Positions 1 through 6,380 of a stretch of DNA of 27,629 nucleotides are shown piece after piece. The notes under the pieces were generated by a model. It did no database searches. It had not been told where the DNA came from and was given only the letters and a program-made list of their open reading frames with translations. This stretch comes from Bacillota bacterium (GTDB taxonomy: Bacteria > Bacillota > Clostridia > Oscillospirales > Acutalibacteraceae), in the NCBI GenBank assembly GCA_029007015.1, contig JAQXHB010000033.1, forward strand, positions 1 through 27,629, in the 5' to 3' direction. Position 1 is the first letter of the stretch; the number at the start of each line of letters is the position of its first letter. The translations under genes were made by a program, and so were the position numbers.

Positions 1-2
1 TT

Positions 3-182
3 TTTGAGCATAATAATCTTGATATGGTGTTGGAAATGAAACGGTCATTGAACTCATATATTAAGCGGTTTTGTATCAGCCATATGGCAAGAACATTACA
101 TAAAACGCATGAAGAAATCGAGGTTGAAATGAAAAGGCATAATATTGAAGTAGCTTTTGATGGATACGAAACGGAGATTTAA
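3..182 (+). CDS. C-terminal end of an unidentified protein (5' end outside window)
   Basis: An open frame enters from the left edge and ends at TAA 180-182, giving 59 visible residues. They are rich in Lys, Glu and His and look helical, with the stretch HMARTLHKTHEEIEVEMKRH near the middle and an acidic end, DGYETEI. I do not recognise the family. The codon use is AT-rich, like the next gene. A copy of a 38-bp direct repeat starts 34 bases after the stop. The reading frame is inferred only from its being open to the edge and protein-like, so the call is tentative. Confidence 0.5.
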   Translation, partial: FEHNNLDMVLEMKRSLNSYIKRFCISHMARTLHKTHEEIEVEMKRHNIEVAFDGYETEI

Positions 183-216
183 AGCAACCGAATAAATGTT
201 TTTCAGGCGCATTTTA

Positions 217-254
217 TTCGTGCCACTAAGTTCAAGCGTCCCCAAAATCCCGTT
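217..254. repeat. Direct repeat copy 1 (38 bp)
   Basis: Starts TTCGTGCCACTAAGTTCAA and ends AAAATCCCGTT. It matches the copy at 1374-1411 at 35 of 38 positions, and the first 19 bases are identical. The two copies bracket the nucleoside-hydrolase gene. In this copy the hairpin seen downstream of copy 2 is degenerate: AAAATCC at the end of the repeat can still pair with GGATTTT at about 269-275, but the inner stem is lost. Confidence 0.8.
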
Positions 255-299
255 ATAGTAAGAGGAGAGGATTTTTCGTAGGTTTGTGGAGGTTTTATT

Positions 300-1265
300 A
301 TGGAAGCTAAAAAGATAATTTTCGACACCGATATAGGCTGGGATTGTGATGATGCAGGAGCATTGGCGTTAATTCATTCGCTGTGTAACAAGGGTGAGGC
401 GGAGCTGCTTGCGGTTACCGCTACATATTATCATAAATATGTAGCGGGATGCATAGACGCTATTAACAGATTTTACGGCAGGATAGTTCCTGTAGGTGTA
501 AATTATGCAAGGCGCGATACCTTTGTTGAAGAAGATCACCCTGAAAACACATACGTCGGTTATGCAAAGCCAATATGTGAAGAATTCGCAAACAGCTATA
601 AAGACGGCAAAGCGGAAGACAGCATAAAGCTTATGAGAAAGACTCTCGCTAACGAAGCTGACAACAGCGTTACCATTGTGGCGACAGGCACGCAAACTTG
701 TCTTGCACAGCTTCTTAAGAGCGAGGCGGATGATATCTCAGAGCTTTCGGGAGTCGAGCTTATTAAGAAAAAGGTCGAAAGAACCGTGGTTATGGGAGGC
801 CGTTTTAAAAATACATGGCCAATGCCGATTGTTGAACGAGGAGTAGGCGAGCTTGTCGCGGAATACAATATAAAAGGCGATATTCCTTCCGCAAAGTTTG
901 TTTGTGATAATTGGCCCGGCGAGCTTGTCTTTTCAAGTTATGAGATAGGAAATTATTGCATCACACTTAAAAATGTCAAATATGATGAAAAAGCGCCTAA
1001 TCCCGTTGCGTATGCTTATAAGCTGTTCGGGTTCAGCAAAGGCCGCGAAAGCTGGGATTTAACCGCCGCACTTCACGGGATACGCCCTGAACACGACTAT
1101 TATTATTTGCATGAGTTCGGAAAGGTTAATGTTTCGGATGAAGGTGTAACCACATGGGAGAAATCGGATAATTTTCGTCAGTCATATCTGTTGCCCTGCA
1201 AGGATTACAGCTTTGTTGTAAATGATATTGAATCTATAATCGAGTCGGAATTGCCTATAAAGTAA
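300..1265 (+). CDS. Nucleoside hydrolase family protein
   Basis: This 321-aa protein has the N-terminal aspartate cluster of the inosine-uridine nucleoside hydrolase fold, DTDIGWDCDDAGAL (residues 9-22), which binds the catalytic calcium. The middle part fits the same fold: VTIVATGTQT near residue 125 and VVMGGRF near 163, where the family usually has a glycine-rich MGG. Members cleave the N-glycosidic bond of ribonucleosides for salvage. Toward the C-terminus the family's His-Asp pair appears as SWDLTA, so Asp is kept and His is replaced by Trp; the substrate may therefore differ from ordinary nucleosides. The ATG is set by GGAGG at 288-292, seven bases upstream. The gene is AT-rich and stands alone between the two repeat copies, which suggests an accessory origin. 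Confidence 0.8.
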   Translation: MEAKKIIFDTDIGWDCDDAGALALIHSLCNKGEAELLAVTATYYHKYVAGCIDAINRFYGRIVPVGVNYARRDTFVEEDHPENTYVGYAKPICEEFANSYKDGKAEDSIKLMRKTLANEADNSVTIVATGTQTCLAQLLKSEADDISELSGVELIKKKVERTVVMGGRFKNTWPMPIVERGVGELVAEYNIKGDIPSAKFVCDNWPGELVFSSYEIGNYCITLKNVKYDEKAPNPVAYAYKLFGFSKGRESWDLTAALHGIRPEHDYYYLHEFGKVNVSDEGVTTWEKSDNFRQSYLLPCKDYSFVVNDIESIIESELPIK

Positions 1266-1373
1266 TAGAAAATACTATGTCTAAAAAAATATTAAGCAAA
1301 AGAAAAACGGTATGTTAGCAATGTTATTAACTATTTTGTTATTTAGCTTGGCAATGGTTCTCGGCAGATTTAA

Positions 1374-1411
1374 TTCGTGCCACTAAGTTCAAACGTCACA
1401 AAAATCCCGTT
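1374..1411. repeat. Direct repeat copy 2 (38 bp)
   Basis: Second copy of the repeat at 217-254, with mismatches at three places in its right half. Its last 11 bases form the left arm of a strong terminator hairpin, so the repeat unit may be the conserved part of a mobile or duplicated 3'-end or terminator module. Confidence 0.8.
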
Positions 1412-1436
1412 CACGCAAGTGGGCGGGATTTTTACT
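1401..1436 (+). terminator. Rho-independent terminator after the nucleoside hydrolase gene
   Basis: The stem AAAATCCCGTTCAC pairs with GTGGGCGGGATTTT (two T-G pairs) around a GCAA tetraloop of the GNRA type, and a T-run follows. Because A-runs flank the left arm, it could also stop transcription on the minus strand. Confidence 0.8.
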
Positions 1437-1575
1437 TTTTACATCTTACATATTCGCTCTTACTTCGTCCAAAACTCTTTTCGGGATTTTGGGGAAGTAA
1501 AAAGTAATATGAAATAGGAAACAAGTATTGCGGCTCCGTCGCTTTTATGATATTCTACACATAGGCGGTGGTCTT

Positions 1576-2106
1576 ATGATAATGATGTATTGGCTATTTG
1601 TTATTTCTTTAATTCCTTGTAGGTTTTTTGCAGGTTATGACAGTCGTTTTCATAATGGCAAATATGTTGTTATTCGTAATCCTAAATTAAGAATGTTACT
1701 AATGGATGAAACCTCTTTCTTTGAGAGAAAAAAGCGTCTTAAGAAGGATATTAACAAAATAACAATTTTTGGGGTAATCCTCTATATTTTCAGTTTGCTG
1801 ACGCTTGTTGTGAGTACATTATTACTATTTTTAGTGCCAGAAACGATGGTTGAACCTTGGGAAATAGAAACAAATCGCTTTTTTATGTATGTAGATACTT
1901 TGAATGAAAAGTTAGCGGCTATTTGTATTTGGTTCTTTTTTCTTTTTATTATTTTATGTGTGGCAATTCGTATGATTTACTATGCAAAAACAACTGAACA
2001 AAAATGGATAAAAATTCTTACATATATTGTTTCTTGCGTTATGATTATAGCAGTTGCATTGTTTTTATTTGAAATAATACAAGAATTGATTATATGCTTT
2101 GTATAA
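1576..2106 (+). CDS. Small multi-pass membrane protein, unknown function
   Basis: I do not recognise this protein. From the ATG at 1576 it has 176 residues with hydrophobic stretches at about residues 2-16, 61-86, 112-133 and 147-174, so probably four membrane passes. A basic, soluble-looking loop (FFERKKRLKKD) lies between the first and second. The start is chosen because a weak purine-rich site (GGCGGTGG, 1563-1570) lies just upstream; an in-frame TTG at 1528 would add 16 residues. The gene is strongly AT-rich, unlike the rest of the window, and has no obvious partner. The hairpin upstream suggests separate transcription from the nucleoside hydrolase. Confidence 0.6.
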   Translation: MIMMYWLFVISLIPCRFFAGYDSRFHNGKYVVIRNPKLRMLLMDETSFFERKKRLKKDINKITIFGVILYIFSLLTLVVSTLLLFLVPETMVEPWEIETNRFFMYVDTLNEKLAAICIWFFFLFIILCVAIRMIYYAKTTEQKWIKILTYIVSCVMIIAVALFLFEIIQELIICFV

Positions 2107-2211
2107 AGTTAATAATCCTCAGTTTTAGGTGCATTTATTTACGAAACTGCATAGATGGGTGCAAGATGTAGCAGATGCCGTCGGTATTTTGAAGTACTTG
2201 CCATATTATGC

Positions 2212-2241
2212 TTGACGGCGGATATTGTTTTGGGATATAAT
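2212..2241 (+). promoter_or_regulatory. Sigma-A-type promoter for the lipoprotein-phosphoesterase pair
   Basis: TTGACG (2212-2217), an 18-base spacer and a perfect TATAAT (2236-2241). Transcription would start near 2248, leaving a short leader with AGGGGAG just before the ATG at 2272. Confidence 0.75.
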
Positions 2242-2271
2242 GTTTTTACCAAATTAAAGGGGAGAAAGAAT

Positions 2272-2925
2272 ATGAAAAGAATTTTATCAGTAGCGGTTTT
2301 GCTGATGCTCACGCTTACGCTTTGCGCATGCGGCAAGGGCAGCAAAACGCCGTCCGACAGCAACAACGGTCAGAGCACCAGTTCAAAGAGCGAATCAACA
2401 TTTGAAATGGGCACTGTCACCGGCAACCAGTATTCCAACAAGTTTCTCGGCATCGGCTGTACTCTCGACTCAGATTGGACATTTTCCACCGATGAGCAAA
2501 TCAGAGAGACCAACAGCATTTCGACCGACTTGCTCGATGAGGAAATGCAAAGTCAACTGGAAAATGCCTCTATCGTTTATGACATGATGGCAACATGCTC
2601 CAACGGCGATTCGATAAATATTAACATCGAAAACTTGGGCATCAGTGGCGCTCTGGCAACTGCCGAAACATATATTAACTCGCAAACCGATTCATTGAAA
2701 ACCGCACTGGAACAGATTGGCCTGTCTGATGTGGTTATCGACAACAAAACATTTGATTTTGCCGGCTCGTCAGAAAAGGGCATATATGTCAGCGGAACGA
2801 TTAACGGCGTCAAATTGGAAGAAGCGATCATCGTGCTCAAGCGCGGCACTCGCTTTGCAAATGTCACCGTAACCACTATTAACGGAAGCATTAACGACAT
2901 AATCGCTCAGTTCCGCGCTTTATAA
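2272..2925 (+). CDS. Predicted secreted lipoprotein, function unknown
   Basis: This 217-aa protein starts with a lipoprotein signal peptide: MKR, a hydrophobic core, and a lipobox LCAC with Cys20 as the likely lipidated residue. A Ser/Thr/Asn-rich linker follows at about 22-45. The rest (about residues 46-217) looks like a single soluble domain, beginning GTVTGNQYSNKFLGIGC followed by a tryptophan-containing segment. That pattern is common in clostridial lipoproteins of unknown role, and I do not assign a function. The ATG at 2272 is chosen over the longer open frame because the signal peptide, the AGGGGAG site and the promoter all precede it directly. The phosphoesterase gene begins 24 bases after the stop, so the two probably form one transcript. 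Confidence 0.8.
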   Translation: MKRILSVAVLLMLTLTLCACGKGSKTPSDSNNGQSTSSKSESTFEMGTVTGNQYSNKFLGIGCTLDSDWTFSTDEQIRETNSISTDLLDEEMQSQLENASIVYDMMATCSNGDSININIENLGISGALATAETYINSQTDSLKTALEQIGLSDVVIDNKTFDFAGSSEKGIYVSGTINGVKLEEAIIVLKRGTRFANVTVTTINGSINDIIAQFRAL

Positions 2926-2949
2926 TTCTCTGATTTCAGGGTGAGGCCA

Positions 2950-3690
2950 ATGGATATTACCCGTTACAGCATAAACAGTGATAGGTTTGACGGCAGAATG
3001 AGAATTGCGCTTGTTGCTGATTTGCACGGCGTAGATTTTAACGCCGTAATCAGCGCTTGCCGTGATATGTCGCCCGACTGCATTGCTGTGGCAGGTGACT
3101 TGACCGATGATTTGGCAAGCAGTGAGCCCGACATTGTTGCAATAAATGAGTCCGGCTTTGAATTTTTGCATCAGGCGACGGCTGTGGCGCCGGTCTTTTA
3201 CTCATTCGGAAATCACGAGCGCAACTGCACCGATGAAGGCATCGACGCAGTTAAACGCACCGGTGCGACCCTGCTTAATGACAGTTATATCTACTTCGGC
3301 GGCATGTATATCGGCGGACTCATGTCCGGATTTATCGGTGCCAACAAGCGTCATGCCTACTTTACACCGCCGCCGAATGTTGAGTGGCTGGACACATTCG
3401 CCGCCCTCGACCGGTTCAAACTGCTCATTTGCCATCATCCCGAGTATTATCCTAAGTTTATTCGGCCGCGCGATATCGATTTAACACTATCGGGTCACGC
3501 CCATGGCGGCCAGATTCGATTGGGTCGGCAGGGGATATATGCGTCAGGTCAGGGTCTGTTTCCAAAATATACAGCAGGATTGGTTGACGGTCGGCTGATT
3601 ATCTCCCGCGGTCTTGCCAATCACACGCCTGTACCTCGTCTGTTCAACCCGGCCGAACTGGTGTTTGTCGATATAAATTTTGACCGCTAA
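2950..3690 (+). CDS. Calcineurin-like metallophosphoesterase (YkuE/YaeI type)
   Basis: This 246-aa protein has the full set of two-metal phosphoesterase motifs: DLH (residues 24-26), GDLTDD (49-54), GNHE (87-90), a CHHPE segment in the middle and GHAHGGQIRL near the C-terminus. The GHxHGGQ form and overall size match the YkuE/YaeI group, whose members hydrolyse phosphodiesters or phosphomonoesters, some acting on UDP-linked or lipid substrates; the substrate here cannot be read from sequence. No signal peptide or N-terminal membrane helix is seen, unlike many family members, but the lipoprotein gene just upstream hints at an envelope role. The ATG at 2950 follows GGTGA with five bases between; a GTG at 2941 lacks a binding site. 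Confidence 0.85.
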   Translation: MDITRYSINSDRFDGRMRIALVADLHGVDFNAVISACRDMSPDCIAVAGDLTDDLASSEPDIVAINESGFEFLHQATAVAPVFYSFGNHERNCTDEGIDAVKRTGATLLNDSYIYFGGMYIGGLMSGFIGANKRHAYFTPPPNVEWLDTFAALDRFKLLICHHPEYYPKFIRPRDIDLTLSGHAHGGQIRLGRQGIYASGQGLFPKYTAGLVDGRLIISRGLANHTPVPRLFNPAELVFVDINFDR

Positions 3691-3711
3691 AATATGCGTG
3701 CTGCATTTTTT
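3689..3711 (+). terminator. Weak terminator-like hairpin after the phosphoesterase gene
   Basis: AAAATATGC can pair imperfectly with GCATTTTTT across five bases, ending in a T-run. The stem is short and AT-rich, so termination would be partial. It lies directly upstream of the next promoter. Confidence 0.35.
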
Positions 3712-3712
3712 G

Positions 3713-3758
3713 TGGACATTGGCGGCAATTAGTGGTATAATACTATCCAAATAGTATT
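3713..3758 (+). promoter_or_regulatory. Promoter with an 8-bp palindrome at the start site
   Basis: TGGACA (3713-3718), 17 bases, then a perfect TATAAT (3736-3741). Overlapping the -10 and the expected start site is a perfect inverted repeat, AATACTAT-CCAA-ATAGTATT (3739-3758). It could be an operator or a 5'-end mRNA hairpin. The ribosome binding site AAAGGAGA follows at once. Confidence 0.65.
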
Positions 3759-3772
3759 AAAGGAGAATTATC

Positions 3773-4024
3773 ATGCTTGAATTTAAGTTTGACACACAAC
3801 TGCTTATTGAGGGCCACGACCTCGACGAGGACGAAATCAACGACTATATTCGCAACAATATACCGGGCGACTGCCTGCTAGCTGTCGGCGATGAGGACCT
3901 CATCAAGATTCACTACCACACCAACATTCCGTGGGCTGTGCTGGAGTATTGCTCGTCACTCGGTGATATTTGTGACATCGTGGTCGAAAACATGGAGCGT
4001 CAGGAAAACGGGCTTCACGGCTGA
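3773..4024 (+). CDS. Stand-alone FakA middle-domain-like protein (DAK phosphatase module)
   Basis: This acidic protein has only 83 residues. Its centre and end (GDCLLAVGDEDLIKIHYHT, then a VLEY helix and VENMERQ) closely resemble the middle domain of the fatty-acid kinase subunit FakA/YloV, where the typical text is GDSLVVVGDDELVKVHVHT...VLEYALKLG...IENMREQ. In FakA this is an internal domain of a protein of about 550 residues; here it is the whole gene, with its own promoter, AAAGGAGA binding site and terminator. FakA's middle domain binds zinc through one Cys and two His. The two His are present (47 and 49), but the Cys position appears to be Asp7. A FakB/DegV-type gene lies at the far end of the window. 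The role is unknown; it might bind FakA or FakB partners, or be a degenerate remnant. Confidence 0.7.
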   Translation: MLEFKFDTQLLIEGHDLDEDEINDYIRNNIPGDCLLAVGDEDLIKIHYHTNIPWAVLEYCSSLGDICDIVVENMERQENGLHG

Positions 4025-4036
4025 TTTTAAATGTAT

Positions 4037-4072
4037 AAATGCGTACGGCTTTGACGGCCGTGCGCATTTTTT
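4037..4072 (+). terminator. Rho-independent terminator after the FakA-like gene
   Basis: AAATGCGTACGGC (4037-4049) pairs with GCCGTGCGCATTT (4057-4069) with one G-T pair and a seven-base loop, followed by T residues. This separates the 83-aa gene from the SipL-like gene. Confidence 0.85.
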
Positions 4073-4139
4073 GCTCTGTAATAAGTTGAACGGTCACTGC
4101 ATATCCATTAGTGAAAAAGTATAAAAAGGAGAAATGGGT

Positions 4140-5663
4140 ATGGAATGTAAGATAACCACGCAGAGCGTCAACATATGTGAAGGCGTGCACTGCCAAACTG
4201 TAGAACAGCCAATCGACGCTGAATTCACAATGCCTGACTACTGCGCGCCGATCGGGCGCATCTTGAAGTGCAAATTGCGCCCGATGATCGGCACCAAATC
4301 GGTCAATGGCTCAGGCGTCACGATTGAGGGCGTAACCAATATATCGGTATATTACACAGGCGCCGACAACGAGCGGCTTAACTGCTATGAGTACTCTGTG
4401 CCGTTCAGCAAAAATATTGACGCCGGTGTCAGTGGCGACGGCACCGTAACGGTGGAGGCGATGCCCGACTACGCTAACTGCCGAGCGTCGGGCGAGCGGC
4501 GATTTGATGTGCACGCGACAATCAAGTTAAAGATTTGCACGCGCGATATAAGGGCGGCTGAAATCGTTACCGATATAGACGAGCCGTCGGTTCAGCAACT
4601 TCGCACTGCCATGAAATCGACCTCTTGCGTTTCGACGGGGGAGAAATATTTGATAATCGGTGACGAGATAGAACTGCCCGATGACAAACCGCCAATCGGC
4701 TCACTGTTGCGCCATGACGAGCGCATTGTCATTGATGAGTGTAAAATGGTTAGCAACAAAGCGGTTGTTAAGGGTAATATGCTCATTGACATTGTCTATC
4801 TCGATGACAGCGGCGAGATACGCGTCTATAACTATTCACTGCCGATTAGTCAGATTGTTGACCTTGACAGCACTAACGAGGACTGTGATGTGTCGGTCAA
4901 TGTGGTCATATGCTCCATCGACCTTAAACCGCGCACCGACATGAATGGGGAAGTGCGCTCGCTGTCGGTCGGTGGAAAAATATGCGTTTGCGTAAGCGCC
5001 TTTTGCAACAACGATGTGCCGGGCTTGCTGGATGCCTACTCAACGACCAATCTGCTTGAATTTGACAAGAGTGATGTTTCGTTTGACAAACTGGTTATGA
5101 GTATAAACGAGAGTTTTGTGTGCAAAAAAGCGCTCGATTTTGCTCCGGGACTGGTTGATAGAGTGCTCGACTGCTGGTGCGAAACGCGAGTGATGTCAGC
5201 CTCTGTCGACGGCGACAGCGTAAAGATTAACGGCGGCGTCAATGTCTGCATGATGGTAAGTGACGAGAGCGGCGCCATCAACTACTACGAGCGCAATGTC
5301 GACTTCGACTATCAAAGCCGCCTGCCGAAACCGGTTGCAAGCGGCCGCGTTGAGCCGACTGTAACAGCGGTGACCTCCGACTGCAAAAAGGACGGCTCCG
5401 GCGTTGAACTAAAGGCAAATCTCAACATACGCGCCGATGTCATTGACACCACCCACGCTCAACTGATTACATCGGCCGTTCTTACCGACAACAAGCACAC
5501 CGAGACCTTTGCGCCGCTGGTCATTTACTACGCCGAGGACGGCGAAAAGGTATGGGACATAGCAAAACGCTACAACACCTCGGTTGATGAATTGAGCAAG
5601 TTGAACGGCATCGACAGTGACCATGAAACATCCAAAATGATGTTACTCATTCCAAGCGTATAA
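4140..5663 (+). CDS. sipL: SipL-like spore coat morphogenesis protein (DUF3794 repeats plus LysM)
   Basis: This 507-aa protein shows three related beta-rich segments of the DUF3794/SPOCS type (about residues 35-120, 185-270 and 335-420) and a C-terminal LysM domain (about 462-507, from VIYYAEDGEKVWDIAKRYNT to MLLIPSV). That layout is the one described for Clostridioides difficile SipL, which binds the coat ATPase SpoIVA through its LysM domain and anchors the coat basement layer on the forespore, a job done by SpoVID in Bacillus. No signal peptide is present, as expected for a mother-cell cytoplasmic protein. The ATG at 4140 is preferred over that at 4134 because AAGGAGA (4126-4132) is then seven bases away rather than one. 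The gene is transcribed alone between a terminator and a 15-bp hairpin. A spoVM gene for the same coat-anchoring machinery occurs later in the window. Confidence 0.85.
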   Translation: MECKITTQSVNICEGVHCQTVEQPIDAEFTMPDYCAPIGRILKCKLRPMIGTKSVNGSGVTIEGVTNISVYYTGADNERLNCYEYSVPFSKNIDAGVSGDGTVTVEAMPDYANCRASGERRFDVHATIKLKICTRDIRAAEIVTDIDEPSVQQLRTAMKSTSCVSTGEKYLIIGDEIELPDDKPPIGSLLRHDERIVIDECKMVSNKAVVKGNMLIDIVYLDDSGEIRVYNYSLPISQIVDLDSTNEDCDVSVNVVICSIDLKPRTDMNGEVRSLSVGGKICVCVSAFCNNDVPGLLDAYSTTNLLEFDKSDVSFDKLVMSINESFVCKKALDFAPGLVDRVLDCWCETRVMSASVDGDSVKINGGVNVCMMVSDESGAINYYERNVDFDYQSRLPKPVASGRVEPTVTAVTSDCKKDGSGVELKANLNIRADVIDTTHAQLITSAVLTDNKHTETFAPLVIYYAEDGEKVWDIAKRYNTSVDELSKLNGIDSDHETSKMMLLIPSV

Positions 5664-5666
5664 TTA

Positions 5667-5705
5667 AAGCACCGACAGTTAGTTTTGCCATAACTGTCGG
5701 TGCTT
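5667..5705. terminator. Long bidirectional hairpin between convergent genes
   Basis: A perfect 15-bp stem (AAGCACCGACAGTTA with TAACTGTCGGTGCTT) and a nine-base loop lie between the ends of the SipL-like gene (+) and the XRE regulator (-). There is no long T-run on either side; the minus-strand product ends in TTTAATTA. It probably ends both transcripts. Confidence 0.75.
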
Positions 5706-5754
5706 ACATATTCATTGATTAAAGTTAACTTATCACGCTGGGGAAAAAGCATGA

Positions 5755-6114
5755 TTATTCTTTATGTGATTGTGACAACTGGTCGTCAAGAAACTCATCA
5801 ACAGACTGCTTGAGTGGGGCAGGGAGCTGTCGATACTTAAGAACAAGATTTTTCTCGTTAAACGACAAAACAACAACACTCGGGCCCACACTGACTGTAG
5901 ATGACGGCTCCTGAAAGGTTGATTTGACATCAAGCAGTTCATCTGTGCTGGTGCCGAAAATGCGAGCCAAACGAACAAGTGTATCGAGGGTAGGACAGGA
6001 CTTTCCGGTTTCGTAGTAACTGTAGGTTGAACGGTCAATATTCAGTAAATCTGCTACCTGTTTCTGGGTAATATTATATTCCTCACGCAATGCTCTTAAT
6101 TTGTCTGCAAGCAA
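5755..6114 (-). CDS. XRE-family transcriptional regulator
   Basis: This 119-aa protein has an N-terminal Cro/C1-type helix-turn-helix (residues about 4-61): the recognition region ITQKQVADLLNIDRSTYSYY is followed by ETGK and by the usual third helices ending TSTDELLD. The remaining 55 residues carry no motif I recognise and may serve for dimerisation or ligand sensing. The start is a TTG at 6114, supported by GGAGG eight bases upstream; no ATG occurs in a better place. It is transcribed away from murI, with its own promoter. Inverted repeats between its promoter and start may be autoregulatory operator sites. Targets cannot be read from sequence. Confidence 0.85.
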   Translation of the reverse strand: MLADKLRALREEYNITQKQVADLLNIDRSTYSYYETGKSCPTLDTLVRLARIFGTSTDELLDVKSTFQEPSSTVSVGPSVVVLSFNEKNLVLKYRQLPAPLKQSVDEFLDDQLSQSHKE

Positions 6115-6144
6115 GAATGTTACCTCCGTTCATTTTATTATCTG

Positions 6145-6190
6145 ATTGCAATTACAGAGCAATTATATAACAAAAACTATTAAATTTCGA
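6145..6190 (-). promoter_or_regulatory. Promoter and candidate operator of the XRE regulator gene
   Basis: On the minus strand there is TCGAAA (plus 6185-6190), 17 bases, then a perfect TATAAT (plus 6162-6167). Downstream toward the gene, ATTGC (6145-6149) and GCAAT (6159-6163) form an inverted repeat with a nine-base gap. Just outside, 6190-6197 is the palindrome ACAATTGT and 6196-6210 the near-palindrome GTGAGAAACTTTCAC. Any of these could be bound by the regulator. Confidence 0.5.
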
Positions 6191-6238
6191 CAATTGTGAG
6201 AAACTTTCACAGCATATATTTGTGCAGGATATCTGTTT

Positions 6239-6274
6239 GGCACCAAAAGCGTGATAAACGGTGCCCGACGGGCA
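6239..6274. repeat. Nested inverted repeats in the murI upstream region
   Basis: GGCACC (6239-6244) pairs with GGTGCC (6260-6265), and the overlapping TGCCC (6262-6266) pairs with GGGCA (6270-6274), so two alternative hairpins share bases. There is no T-run, so this is not an ordinary terminator. It lies upstream of the murI promoter. Confidence 0.4.
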
Positions 6275-6303
6275 ATATAACAGTATCATTCCCTAAAAAT
6301 GGT

Positions 6304-6332
6304 TTGACAATACTGTGGGCATATGATAAAAT
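6304..6332 (+). promoter_or_regulatory. Sigma-A-type promoter of the murI-argS-ruvX operon
   Basis: A perfect TTGACA (6304-6309), 17 bases, then TAAAAT (6327-6332). The start site would fall near 6339, about 40 bases before the TTG start codon. The following genes are tightly packed, so this is probably the main promoter of the unit up to the terminator at 11217. Confidence 0.75.
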
Positions 6333-6380
6333 TGATAGGAATGCAAAAAGTAAATTTTAGGCATTTATGTGGGTGATTTT

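Larger units (their letters stand above)
1266..1575. other. 310-bp gap: repeat copy, terminator, inverted repeat, no convincing gene
   Basis: The AT-rich stretch 1266-1373 holds a 24-codon hydrophobic reading frame (1312-1386) with no ribosome binding site; its last codons and stop come from the repeat, so I do not call it. Next come repeat copy 2, a terminator hairpin, and an 11-bp inverted repeat (TTACTTTTTAC at 1432-1442 and GTAAAAAGTAA at 1497-1507). A second TCGGGATTTT at 1481-1490 could compete with the terminator's own right arm. The frame of the next gene is open back to a TTG at 1528. Confidence 0.5.

Noticed and set aside
1312..1386. 24-codon hydrophobic frame ending inside repeat copy 2
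   Set aside because: No ribosome binding site, and its last codons and stop come from the repeat; coding status cannot be supported.
2155..2271. N-terminal extension of the lipoprotein
   Set aside because: It would run through the promoter and bury the signal peptide inside the protein.
4099..4127. Sigma-E-like promoter (GCATATC, 14 bases, TATAAAAA) before the SipL-like gene
   Set aside because: The spacing is right, but the -10 overlaps the Shine-Dalgarno site, so the transcript would begin after it.
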